A model generated the notes under the pieces. The model did not search any database and was not told where the DNA came from. It saw only the letters and a program-made list of their open reading frames with translations. A stretch of 64,000 bases of DNA from Blasia pusilla. Its lineage: Eukaryota; Marchantiophyta; Marchantiopsida; Blasiales. Shown in pieces: positions 12,083-30,627 of this stretch. The position numbers were made by a program, and so were the translations under genes. Location: positions 29,264,001 to 29,328,000 of the forward strand of contig CM114273.1 of NCBI GenBank assembly GCA_050084515.1, given 5' to 3'. How positions within the stretch are numbered: position 1 is the stretch's first letter; each line of letters starts with the position of its first letter.

Positions 12083-12711
12083 TAAAGAGCTCGGGAGCGT
12101 CATAGCCTTCGTCTTTGTTGCGACAGTGCTTTTGTCTTGTTTTGCTGCGCAGCCGCCTCGGATGTTTGTGGCGTTGTTGGCAGGGGTGTGGGGAGGAGAG
12201 GAGAGGAGAGGAGAGGGAGGTCGCGGGCGTTCATGGTGAGTCCGCGGAGGAGATTGGGTTGAAGGGAGAGGGAGAGTATCGAGGATCGCAGAGGAGGAGG
12301 AGGAGGATGTGCGGGGCTGCAGGATGCGGTTGTGAGTTCGTGGAAGGGGAAGGAAGGGAGCAACTGAGGAGGATTGGGGAGTGAGAGGATCGGAGACGAA
12401 TATGGATGAGGAGGTTCTGTGTACTTTGTTGGAGTGGCGGGTGCCGTGGAGCGTGGGCGCTGTGCAGTAGGAATCATCGACAGCGGGGCGGCGGAATGGG
12501 CACCGGTTGTGGTGTGGAGGTGCGAGAAGGGGGAGGATAAGAGGATCGGGTCTCGGGGAGAGGATCATCGCGGGTGGCTGGACTGAGGATAGTAGAAGCC
12601 GGGTTGCTTGGAAGTTAGGTCTGTGCAATTGAAGGATTCCAGGTGTGGATGCAGGAGTTGTGGAGTAGAAACTCGCGGTTACGCATGGAAAGGTGCGTGC
12701 GGAGTAAGTAG

Positions 12712-15828
<3,117 letters not shown>

Positions 15829-18800
15829 CTCTTCGTTGGATAGAATACAGGGGTTTAGTGGAGGAATAGGATAGTCGAGTCACAGGTTGGAGGAAAAGAG
15901 GTGTAAACAATTCCTTTAGATCCTGCTGCTAATTAGAAAGTGCGAGTTTTGCCTTAAAAGCGGGATGAAGTGGGTTTGCTCACGTAGGTCCAATTAGGAT
16001 GCTCGTGGATACCATATGTTTGGTATGACAAATCGTGATACATCTTTACCTCAGAGGAACCGTCCATCAATGGCGACGGATTTGGACTTGCAGGCATTTC
16101 ATATATAAATCATCTGGACCGGGAAACATTGTTTCATTTCGTACATAGGTCACATGGACATCGTTCCACAAATCAATTTAGGCGGATAGACACGTGGTGA
16201 AGGAGACACACTTCGTATGCATAAATCCCAGACGAGTAGACCTTTTTTCTCCATCCATGCACGGGATTCGGCTTCACCATTCCTGCCTTTTTTGTTCTCC
16301 TCTGGTGGATTTTCTGTTTCTGTGGCAGACAGAGTCTCATTTTGGATCGCATGGAAAAATGATTGTGTGCCCGGACCAGCTTTCCGCAGTCGCCTGAAGG
16401 AATTTTAACAAGAGGAGCTCGGATGGTCGGAGCTACGTCGGTGCGAATGCTGACGGCACTCGACGAATTCTCGAGGAGAAGCCCCGGCTGCATATGGCAC
16501 CCCACAGGTCGCTTCCTACCACTTCATATTTGGCTTCCGACTTTCTGCATAATGTTCTGGCGTAATTTATTTCTCTACGACGAATTGTCACGATCCCATA
16601 CTGTCTGGTTGTGTGCGACTCTGATCCACGGAAGTTTATCACATTTTCCTCAGGCCTCTCGTACCTCAGTGTGTAAGTTTCAATTTCCTAGGGAGCTGTA
16701 CGGCTGAGACTCTTCAGGCTGTTTCCGCTTTCCTTCGATGCCACTTGGCCCTCTTATTCTTCACCTTGCCCTACAGCAATGAAGGATTAATCCATCGCGA
16801 TGTGGTGTCATGTCCGGAAAACGAATCTCCGCGTGGATATTCCCTAGGTGTGGAAGGACAAGAGGAGGAAAAGCAAAAGCAGACAGGCAGGCTACTCTAT
16901 TTCGAGATAGGGATCGGGGCTGGTGTCATCATTGAGGCCACCTTGTCCAAGCGTCCTAGTGACAGGCCAGTGTGGGCTCTGTGGGCGCAGGTGGAGCGAC
17001 GTGAGACAGACGACCTCACGCCACCGAAGCGAGTTGAGAGTTTCCATTGTCTCCAGAATCCTACGGAAGATACGCCACGGATCCTCCGGGAAATATGACA
17101 GCCGAGGAAAGAGTTGTGAATAAAAAAAGGAAACATCAACGTGACACTTCTGGAAGGAGAATCGAGTGGCGACTCCCGGCAATTAATTGGACAGACCCTT
17201 GGAGCCCCGTCTCACCTTCCACCTTTACTGGCAAATCTACAAATCGCCTCCGGACTCTGTACCCTCTAAGCCATTTTCTATCTGTAGGACCTGTCAAAGG
17301 TTGGTCCGTGTCCTTGCAATCATTTTTTTGGTACCGAAGAGGTACAGTCGCCATGATAATCTTCGCAGTTTCGGTATGAAGCTTTGCTTTATTTCAACCT
17401 TTGTGGCGCACTATGTTCTCCTGGACCCTCCTCCGAACCCAGCTAGCGAGCCCCAAATGGTAATTCTGCGACATAGCGAAAATCCCTCCGGATCGCCGCG
17501 ACGCCGTTCTGAAAATTTAATGCTTCTGAGCACTCCTACTCCCCTGGACGAGTTGGCTAATGCATTCCACTTCTCGCAGAATCCTCGTGAAGTCGCATCC
17601 TCGACATTCTCGAAGAGACATGAACGGACGGATCTGCACAGTGCCTACCGTTCGCGACGAGTCTCGATACTGTGAGTCCAAAATTCAAACGGAAGTCAAT
17701 GTCCAAAGTTTGGATAATATTCTGAGTGGCAGTTTGAACCAGACTTCGTGCGTCGGCGCATCCACATTCGTGTCTAATTTGCCGAAGCCGAATGCTACGG
17801 CGACTCGTCGGCGAGGCGAACTATAGGCATCGACTGAGGACAGTTTGTCAGATGACATTCCGGCAGCCTTCGCTGTTTCCAAGCGTGCGCGCGCTTGAAC
17901 ATCCATTGAACGGAAATCTTGCTACTCGTGTGGAGCGGTCACATGACACAATTGGATTATGCAGCTGTGCCCAACGATGTGGACATCTTCGCGATGGAAT
18001 TCTGGAGGAGGAATGAGTAAAACAGAATGGAAGAACGCGCACGTCATTGTTAGGGTTCCAACAATCCTCTGGGAGTTTTGCCTTCTTCACGAATCGATGA
18101 GCAAGCCGGCCTCACAATTGATTTAGCGACAGTTTTCTGATTTAGCACATCTGCGGCACGGAACTCCTTCAACCTTACGCTAGGTCCGGAGAGTAAAGTA
18201 CCGTTGACTGTACAATTCTACATCGGTAGTGGCTGCTTGAAGCCACATTCAATGCTTCGAGTAGAGGAGCGTCAATACTCCTCAAAGATGTGCCGTCAGA
18301 AAAAGTAGCAACTCCACTGGAAGCTTCTAAACGTACTGGATGGGCTAACGATTTTCGACATCGTGTCATCGTGAAGGCTCTCCAATAATTGTCAAACTTT
18401 CGGGATACATATGAGAGCCCCGAGACAGCTTGGACGACCACACTCATGAAGACAGTCTGTTCCACATTAACATTCTTGATCTAAGCTGATTTAGATTACA
18501 AGGTTGTTCACTCCAATCCCACGTTATCCACACAGTGAACAGCAAACTGCAAATTCAGGCTGAATACTACTTGCCGTGATTGAATGTGCTTTCAAGGGTA
18601 ATTGGAAATCTGAAAGACTACACCTACTGCTACGTAAGATTCTAAGTTCAATACTTGATTTCACGTCAGGGTGGTAGAAACGGGTTGAGCTCTGGTTCAG
18701 CAAGAACCGGAGACGCTTTCCTCCCGTCTTGTGCTTGCAAAACTAAGGCTTCAGTCGTCGAAATTCAACTGTAGCGTGCGAGATCAGTTTCCGTACATTA

Positions 18801-18930
18801 TAATTTCACCGCAGAAGAAACAATCGCGCACATCGTGACACAAAATCAGATGTCTGGCTGACAAGTACTTAGTCGGAGGATGTCCTTAAACAGCCGTCGC
18901 GTCAGATCGGCGAGACTCACGTGCTTGCGG
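15829..18930. other. Gene-poor spacer between FKF/ZTL-like and tubulin genes
   Basis: It holds the 3' UTRs of the two converging genes plus sequence that looks less AT-rich than other spacers here. Short frames occur on both strands (longest 17187-17675, 162 codons), but none shows family motifs or splice-consistent neighbours. An unrecognised non-coding transcript or fast-evolving gene cannot be excluded. Confidence 0.4.
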
Positions 18931-21625
<2,695 letters not shown>

Positions 21626-21715
21626 CTAGTGGCAGCTGTGCCATTGATACTGTTAACAAGTCTTTTTTCTTTTTGTCTATGAAATGAAAAAGGCATTCTT
21701 CCATAATTATATAGA
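21626..21715 (-). mobile_element. Miniature Helitron (copy 3, only 90 bp)
   Basis: On the minus strand it begins TCTATATAATTATGG after A and ends GCTGCCACTAG before T. TGGCA-CAGC-TGCCA forms a 5-bp hairpin directly against CTAG. It lies 570 bp upstream of the tubulin start codon. Confidence 0.75.
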
Positions 21716-21970
21716 TTAGTGGACGCTTGTATTGTGAATGATATTTTAACCAACATACGGCATTGGGTTCGGGAAGAGGGTTTAGAAGGACGGAAGACTA
21801 ACAAGGCGGGAAGAAATTCTTGGAGACAACAAGAAATTAGGGGCAATACGAGAAACTTCGGTCTACGAAGAGGCCGTAGAAATATGAGTGCAATACGAAA
21901 CGTCATTCACCGGGAAGAAACTTCAGGAGAAGAAATACAACACGAGAGGAAAAATCGAACCTCGGGGCTC

Positions 21971-22136
21971 ATTAATAATAACACGAGGGAATAATTAGTT
22001 CGGAAAGGACAAAAATCATCGGACATCGATAATTTCACATTGTATGTCATCGTACGGGTAAGGAATCTACAAAATAACTTGTATTATGCGGCCTCAAGGT
22101 TCGACTACAGTAGGTGCCGTAATTAAAGGATTAGAC
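21971..22136. repeat. Dispersed repeat, copy A
   Basis: About 166 bp similar to 49000-49175: shared ATTAAT..TAACACG, GAAAGGACAAAA, TAAGGAATCT, TAGG..GCCGTAA and AGGGATT/AGGATT blocks in the same order. Copy A lies about 0.9 kb upstream of the minus-strand tubulin gene. Confidence 0.65.
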
Positions 22137-25100
22137 GTGGAGGCTCTAGATCTTTGTGCTTCATATGCTCTAACTCCATGATTTTGTGAAGCTTCAATCC
22201 CCTTGAGCTTCAAAATTGATGGTGGAGAAAGTGAATCATCTTGATATTGCCATTGGCTTTGCTTGTCCTTGGATATTCTTGATTTGGTGCTCCCTCTCAT
22301 GCAAACGGAGTTAAGATCCCTTTTCTTCTTATCCAAGCTGGAGCTCCTAAAAGTGAGAGTCGCTAAGGGATCATCGTGACTACAAGATTCTTGAAGGACT
22401 TTTCATTATATAATAGTGATATCCACCTCCAAAGATCCATGAGGAACATCCTTGCCATTTCAATATACATTTCTTTCAATTGTGGTGTGTTTCTTCTCAT
22501 GGATGGAAAATGTATATTGTATTACATTCATCGGCTTCAAGTATAGTTGTCCAATGCTATTTGAAAATTTAATTGATAAAATTATTGATAGCAAAAAGAA
22601 TAACAAATCTTGTTAAGGGATTCTAATTGCAAAGTATGTGGATGTTAAATAAAAAATCATTCAAAATTTGTAAAAAGTGTCAAAATTTGACTTGATAGCG
22701 TCCATGTTGGATCTTGTTTTTCGCCTCCTCATATTTATACCTTTGTAATCATCTCCAAAACCATTCCTAGGAAGGCATTCTTCATCATGTCACAAGAAAC
22801 ATACTTAGGTAAGATGTTCCTATCACCTCATATGATCCTCATCCCTTATTTCTTAATGCATGGTTCCAAAGATGAAAGTATAACAATGATCAGATAATTT
22901 TTAGCTTTTCTTTGAGGTTGCGATTGGATGTTTAGTTTTAAACATGCAAATAATTTCTCAAAGTGCGTATTCATGTATGTCTATGAGTACTTGGTTCAAG
23001 ATTTTATGGAAATTCAAACATCATGATGCACTCTTTGCCCAAGTTCGTGCCCTTTACAAGAATATATGAACATGGTACAAGAATAAGAACAAACAAGTAT
23101 CTTGATCAGTTAACCTTGGGGGGGGAGGGGTAATTTGAGGCTTGGATGTTTCCAACTAGGGGTGGTCAAGTGGATTGAATATTCAAGAGGCAACGGAGTG
23201 TTACGTTTGCTAAAAATTATAAGTCAAAGTTTGATAAATTAATCTAATAAAGTGGTGCACATTGGTCATACTTCTATAATACTAAGTTTATATATATACT
23301 TGTGTGGTCATCGAACGCTCTCTTCCTCTAGCTTGCTTTATAACTTCTTTGCTAGGTTTCAAGTTGAAAAAGTTTTTTTTTCTGTGGACATTTCCAAGTC
23401 CATGGCCTTATGTTCATCCCATGGACGGGCTTTTTTGTGCAAGATATTTTTCCACACCAATTCTGGGCATGACCATTACTTACAATAATGAGTTAACTCC
23501 TCACTCAACCTACCTTGGCCACCTTCTCTTTGCTTTGATTTGATTTGATGAGTGTAGAATTTATAGTTTAGTTAAGTCTGAAATTTCTTGTGGTGCCTTA
23601 ATAGCTTTGTGCTTTTATGATTGCTAGAATTTTAGGGAAATCTTTTGTATACCTTAAGAGCGATGGGTTGAAATCTTTTTTCGACATCTAGGATATTTTT
23701 GTTCCTTGTTGGGTTGAAGAAAAATTATTACATATTCTTTTTAGGGAGTAGTCTTGAGTGTGGAAGTTTCTCAAGTCATAAAATGTTTAAGTGATGTGGA
23801 GATTTCAAGCTCACCACCTTGAGTTTAGGTACATTTTATTGAAGTATCTAAGCATATAAGAGATATGAGGGTACGGAAAATGAAATGTATTTGAATGTGC
23901 ATTCATATCCTTTCATTATTAGATGTTCACTTACATGATTACCTCAAGTCCTATTTTTGTTGCTTTGCAAAAGCAAGGCTTCTTCCTTTTTTGGTACTTC
24001 CTTTACTGAGTGTAGGATATTGAACTTGTGCTCGCAATATTTTTCATTTATCATGAAGAGAATATTTTAGCTGCTTATTCAACCTTACAATCATCATCTA
24101 AAATATTTTCTTCCTCCAAAAACAAAAAGTACAGGGGGACGGGATCTTCGATGGGAAAGGCAAATGTTACATGATGTTTGAAAATGAAATTCGTTTAGTG
24201 TTCACCTTTTTTGGTACTGTGGAAACCATTCACGAGCACAACCTAAATTTTGAGAATAGATTCATGTGGGATGCTTGAGGTAGATATTTGTTCCTTATAC
24301 TAGGCTAGGGGAAATAAATGGTAAAGTGTTTCTTCACCACGACTCATGGTCTTACACTCTATGCATACCAACTTGTTTCGTATGATGGTGAAGATCATGA
24401 TGCCATTTTCTTAGTGTCAATTGGTTTAGAGTTGGCTTAGTTATAACCAAAGTTGACAGTTTAAGAGGGACATAAGAAACAAAATAACACTATGAATTTG
24501 AGAAGAGAGGTGGTGAAAGTAGTGATAGAAGCTTTTCATAAAGTGGTGTGAAGTATCAAGGGATTCTACATGAAAAACCTTCTTGATCCCTCTATATGTG
24601 ATCCTCCAAAGAGAGGAGAAGTTTCTTGTCACATTACCAAGGAATTTTGAGTGTTCCTACCTTAGAGATGTACAAGATGAACCACTAGGCCAACGTAGTG
24701 GATAGCAGAGATTTTCAAGGGTTGTAACCATCAAGTTAAACAACTTCATAGTAGAGTTGAGAAGTTGGTGTGACTCATAGAGGGAAAAAAATCCCTAAGT
24801 TCAACCCTTTCATAACATGGAACAATATCTTCAAGCACAAGAGAGAGTGCAAGAGTGACTTGGTGGATTGGGAGGAGTTAGAGGCCGTGGAGCAAGTGAT
24901 CCTAGAGGTCGGGAGGACTGGTAGGAATGCCCATCGAGGAGGAAAAGGCTTACCACTTGGATGGATGGAGGGAGGTCTTGGTCGTGAGGCTAGGATGGTT
25001 GCCCAAATAGAATTGTGGCAAAAATAAATTTCCGTGATGACGCGCAAGTATCCTCATGTTGAGTCAATGATGTCTACATCACATGAAGTAGGAAAAGATA

Positions 25101-26405
25101 TAGATGATCACAAGTAAATGCATGGAGATGCATAGATGGAGGCATGTGTTGTGGTTATGTAAGGACTAGAAACAAGGTTGTTTTCCCAATAAAGGGAAGA
25201 CGATAGATATGAAAACTAGGATTATTCACTCATTTACATTTTCTAAAGTCGAGGACTCCATTAATGGGTCCCAATAAGACATGGTAGAGTTTATTGTCCC
25301 CAACATGTCTTGTTGAATTTCTAAGTGCAACCCTTGATGTAAGAGGATATGGGTTTTCATAGGGTTGATGTAGCTCAGGCTAATGTGGAGAAAATTGAAG
25401 TCCATTTCAGATTCAGACGTCACTAGGTGTGGACATTATGATGTAGTTAATCACATGATATGAAATAGTGGTGAGGATCCCTTTAAAGTATTTGGTAGAT
25501 GAGTGAGTGTTACAATCTAAGGAAATAGTGACTAATGCCAAGTTTTATGATATCTTGGTTGGTGTAGCAAAGCTATATCTAATGGAGTTTATCCTAGATT
25601 AGTAGGAGGAGAATTCCTCTTATAGACTAGGATGGTAGTCCTGTGAGGGTGAGTTAACTCTTTACTAGTACCGTTCACTAGTGGTGTGATATGTCCAGAC
25701 TTTACATGTCTGTGGGCATGTCCAAACTTGTCCGTCCATGTGCGTTCTAGGGACGGACTTGTCCATTTTTGTGCAACCGTGACCTTAAGGAGTTAATCAA
25801 CGCGCTTTGGTATTGGTGAGCAACTTAGGGAGATTGATTGAACCTTGGAGAAGAGACTCCTTAGGGAGACGATATGCATTTGGGTTACTTGATCCATTTA
25901 GTGCTTGGTGTCTTCTCGACTACCTACGGAACACGCAACCAATAGAAACATGAAAGGGGCATAAAATGAGGGTATTGCAAGGGAAAATAGACAAAAGAAA
26001 TTTAGGTGTGATCACTTTAGAGTTGCCAACTAACTAGTCAATACACAATTAGAAATGATGGGTAATTTAAACTACCAATCATTACACCATAACACCTGAC
26101 CTGAAAATTTAATTGACCCCCAAAGCCAACCTCCAATTGACCTACGATATATGGGGACATGTGGCAAAGGTACGTTGATCAAAATTGTGAGGTTTTAACA
26201 TCTCAAGTAAACATCAAGAGATAGGTGTCTATGATAATAGTATAGATTCTCGCAACCCTCCCAAATGATAAATTGACAAGTGTGAAAAATAACACATCTC
26301 AAAATTGAAAAAATTAATGTCAAAAGAGTATACATAAAAAATAATATAAACATCGACATATAGATAGATTTGGAAGTCAAACCCATTCTATGATAACTTC
26401 CAAAA
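22137..26405. other. AT-rich intergenic DNA
   Basis: No exon series, RNA gene or domain is recognisable. A frame at 24770-25027 (85 codons) stands out only by its higher GC and has no motif I know. A patch at 25680-25790 repeats GTCC/GGAC-type words and resembles 52780-52870. Confidence 0.4.
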
Positions 26406-26556
26406 TCTATATTATTATTGGAGAGTGCCTTCTTGATTTGCAAACACTTCTTTGCTTGACATGTGGTCACCTACCAATAAGAAAAAAAATTCTATTCTAC
26501 AATCAACAAGGAAATGTTTCCCCCTCCACTCTCGGGAAATACGGGCTGCCCATTAG
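26406..26556 (+). mobile_element. Miniature Helitron (copy 4, 151 bp)
   Basis: It starts TCTATATTATTATTGG after A26405 and ends ACGGGCTGCCCATTAG before T26557; the terminal CTAG appears as TTAG. The first ~70 bp match copy 1 in inverted orientation. GGGC-T-GCCC sits next to the end. Confidence 0.72.
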
Positions 26557-29500
26557 TTCATTTTATTATGATAACTCTTTAAGAAACATCATCTTTTCAT
26601 GCTTAAAGAATTGTTTATTCTACTTCTATTTTAAGAAAAATTGATCCATTTCATGGGTATTTGAAGCTAATTCAAATACAAGAGGAATGCCTAATTCACA
26701 TATATCTTGTAACTTGTAAGTGCACAAATGCATCACAATCCCCAACTTTAACATCGACCTAACGTTATAAAATATTTATCTATATTGAGATTGACAATTC
26801 ATGATAGTAGGGCAAAAAAAAGTTTCCAAAACATGGGCATCAAGAATACATTTTTTCAGGTTGCATGACCATTCCATTATGCCCGCACATCATACATAGT
26901 GTTGACCATATGGGAAGATTCAGACATACGCATGTCTGCGACGATTACACAACAAAATAAAATAAATAGCTCACACCACCCATGAAGTCATATCCGTCCT
27001 CCGACATGAGGGAATCCAAACTCTATCAGCCTCGCTCATACCAAACCCTAGAATGAAAGTTTCCTAGGTTCAACATGGGAAAGGTGTTTCTTGAATATCC
27101 CCCCTCCACCCCACCCCCTCTCTTATATAATACTTATATAATATACCTAGGGGAAGAGCCAAAACATATCACTAGATGGTTACATGGGCATGCCTAGATT
27201 ATGTGACCCTTGATCGAGTCAATCGATCGCCCAACCTGAAATCAAAAGGCAAGGGAGTTGGAAGAAAACATATATTCTATATATTCTGACACAATGGCAT
27301 TGGTATTGCCCTCAACCTCATCTAGCCAATCATGAAAAGATGTAGCCAAAAGACATCATTACTCCCTACATCACCAACAGGGTAGAACTCTTACGGAGGA
27401 CCAACTATCAGTCCAAATACGATGATTACTTCTAAACATAGCACAGACTCTATACTAGTCTCTCGAAATCGACTTCCAAGCATGGAGTTGCGTGGCACAA
27501 CCCATTTCCCATACAATCGATCATAAGAGAGCTCCCACGAAAAGAAAAATGAAACACAATTTTTGAAAGATGGCGTAAATTCATTTCATTGCTAGAAAGA
27601 ACACGAATCCCTCTCAAGAAAGAATCCGAGATAACAAGACTAATTGTAACAGATAATAGCAAATCTATTTTCTTGTTGTCCAATTATCATTATAAGACGA
27701 TAAATATTTGGAAAAAGAAAACAGATATAAAGAAGATGAGAAACCCATCTTGAAGAATAATAAAAAACTCGGAAGGGCAAAGATCCAAAGGACAGATGGT
27801 TCTTGGGCCGTAGTTTACAAGTCGCGAGTCCTGTGGGCAGTCTGGATGACAGTATCGTTCCAGGGGCGAGTCGCAGCGGCCGCAGGGAATGATGGACACA
27901 GTAATAATTGCGATGCTTTTACGAGCTCATCACATCTCATGCCGCATGTTTGGAAGTCCTTTCTGTGCCACTTTTCAGTTGTGATCTGACGTACCGACAG
28001 ACATTTGAACTTCCTTTCGTTGGCATTACTTGTGCTCCCACGGTCAGTCACGTACTGATTGATGCACATTCCAGTTTCCGTCGGTCCTCGTTCTGCGATG
28101 AGGCTCGCTCGCTCGCGAGGAGTACAGGTTGGTGGGTACGGTGTAACGTGCGAGCGTACTTCTCTTCTGGAGGCTACAGCTTACAGCTATCATGGCACTC
28201 TGCCTGCCCCACTGGAACACGGCGCTCTCCTGCAGATCTTTTCAAGATGCACGAAATCTCCTTCTGGATTCAGATGAGGAAGGATCTCATTTTCGCGTCA
28301 AACAAGTCGTTTGGTTTGGTTTGGGGGTGGTCAGTCTGGCACTCAGGGATCCGACCTCGTGGACATCGTTTCAAGGAGAGGAAACAGACGCTGTGGCCTT
28401 CGACATCCCCAAATGTCAGACGACCCAAATGCACTCATCGCAGAACAGATGGGAAAAGCTGAGGGCATTGAACATGACGACCTGAAGACGAGTCCTTGGA
28501 GTGAAGTCTGTGAAGAGTGCACACGTACACCTCGGGAAGCACCAAAATTCTACTGGAACGGTGAGTTGGCGTGAGACAGTCCCTGGACGAGCGAGCATTC
28601 GGACAGGACCAGACTGCGAAATGTGCCCCCGGTCTACACTGAGAGCGTGGGGTTACGTTTGTGAGTTGGTACACATGCGACGAATAGGCTCGCTTATCGC
28701 ACGTGAATCTTAAATCTGATATCGAAGGACTACAGCTTATTTCGTGTGTCAAAGATGACTGCTGCGTTCTGTTGGCTATACTTGCTCGTCAATCTATCCC
28801 AAAGCTCTTGGTCCGCCGTGATTTTTAGTTTTCCACCTACTCCTTCAGCACGAGTCGGATAAAACTGACTTTCAGGCCTTTCACCTTGGAGAGGAAATGG
28901 AGTTTTAGGGACCGGTGAGCAGCGTTCCGATCCTGGAATCAACTGCACAGCGTGGCTTCAGAAGTGGGATATCCCACGAGACACCGTCATTCTGGGTGGG
29001 ACCATGCTTCGCGTGAAGCTCATCCCAACTCTCCTGTGTCCCTGCCTGCAGTACTTCCATTCGCTCCTTTGCCGGGACTGACGGGTAGCAACCTAGCGCT
29101 CTGTTGTGAGAAAATCTAGTGGGGTATTTCCGTTGAGGTGGATAGGTTTTAGGATACGGAGAGAGGTAATGGTTTCACTGTCGACATGTGCCCAAGGTAC
29201 CGCCAGAATATGCATGATTTCCGACGTTACCGATCAAGTCAGTCATCGACTTGTCAGTTGTTCAGTCCGTAGGCCTTCGGTGTTCGGGGAAGAACAAGGC
29301 AGTCCCAGTACCAGAAAGCAGCGTGTACAGCCCACATTTGATGAGGCCCGGGCCTGGTGACCGTGATTATCGAATGCAACAGTGAGTTTACAGTTTTGGG
29401 ATCTCAGTCTTGCATGTATTTCTTGTCCTCTGAGAAGAATAGCTACTTGAGTCATTCCAGAATGATCTAAATGATTCGGCCCACAATCCGATGCACGGAA

Positions 29501-30627
29501 ATTCCGGTATGAGACTGTCTTTCATAACAGAGCATGCACAAAAACTTAGGGAATCATATATTTCAAAAAGATTCCTGCTGTATTATGCTCCTACATTCAT
29601 GGCACCAAAAATTTGACTTTAAACCAGTGGCCAGGCTATTTGACACCAACTGAGAGGACAGATGAACAAGACGGGGGTCCCGAGGGCATGACAATCCCAT
29701 TCCACTGCTGAGTCAAATCATTAAAGCCTCATCAGAAGCAGGGCCAAAAGCAAAATTTTCCCTGAGAAAACCCAGTACTTTTACCAGGAAACTACCTGGT
29801 CCTGTGTGACAGACAACTTTACTCAAGCAGATAAAATTTGCGCTCATTTTCGGAGCCTGATCTACAAGACATGGAAGAGTCCACCTATATCTGCCTTCCA
29901 AAATCAAAACTTCTCAAGAGTAGTATGTTGATTCATCACATACACCGTCCTAGGATTCTGGCATCACCAGCATTAAAAGAGCATTGTAACTGTATCATAT
30001 CCTAAATCACATTAGTAAGGAGCATGGCTGATTGTTGCTGTTTTTCGCCTGCCCACACTCAAGCAGTCAAGGGGATAAATAGGACGAAGTAGAACTAGAT
30101 GGCAACCCTTGTCATGGCAGTCCATGACTAGACCACCTGCTTCACAACGACTTTTTCATACCAACTTACGGGGCTTCTTCCATGTTTCCGGGTAAGGCAC
30201 TAATCCTTCTCAAGATTTGTTTTCTAGCTCAGGAAGATCTGCACATCAGTTACATGAAATCAAGGACAGCACCCAACAGCTAACATAATACATTGGTGTC
30301 CCCACAGAGGGTGTGGCCCAGGATTATCAAGTTATTTCTAGCTGAAACTTCTCTGTATATACTAAAGATGCCTTCAGATACATCCACTACCAAAGCTAGC
30401 CTGCAAATCACTCCCTCCACTTCATTGATTAGAACGATAGTCTCAGCCTTCACTGACAAGAGCGCGTGAGGCCGCTACAAACCTCCCCAACTTTCTGACA
30501 GTAATCACTTTTCTAAAACCCATGCACAACCTTATTTTTGAAAAATCCAATGTGCATCAAAATGAAAAAGAATGAACAAACGATAGCAAAGTGTGGGTGT
30601 CTGACAGTCATTAAATATACTGCCAAA
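26557..30627. other. Intergenic DNA, including a block that looks richer in GC (about 27.8-29.5 kb)
   Basis: The left part is AT-rich. From about 27780 to 29500 base composition appears to rise to a level like that of the promoters and genes here, with several frames of 60-184 codons, yet I recognise no domain or coherent exon chain. From about 29.5 kb to 30627 the sequence is probably the 3' UTR and downstream flank of the p23 gene. Confidence 0.4.

Noticed and set aside
12008-12628. 206-codon minus-strand frame with poly-Leu, and polymeric Gly/Arg frames on the + strand
   Set aside because: They are translations of the GGA microsatellite in the FKF/ZTL-like leader, with no conserved sequence.
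17187-17675. 162-codon + strand frame
   Set aside because: No domain, signal or splice context; several overlapping frames of similar length occur nearby, as expected by chance.
27908-28462. 184-codon + strand frame
   Set aside because: No recognisable motif; kept only as part of an unexplained block, not as a gene.
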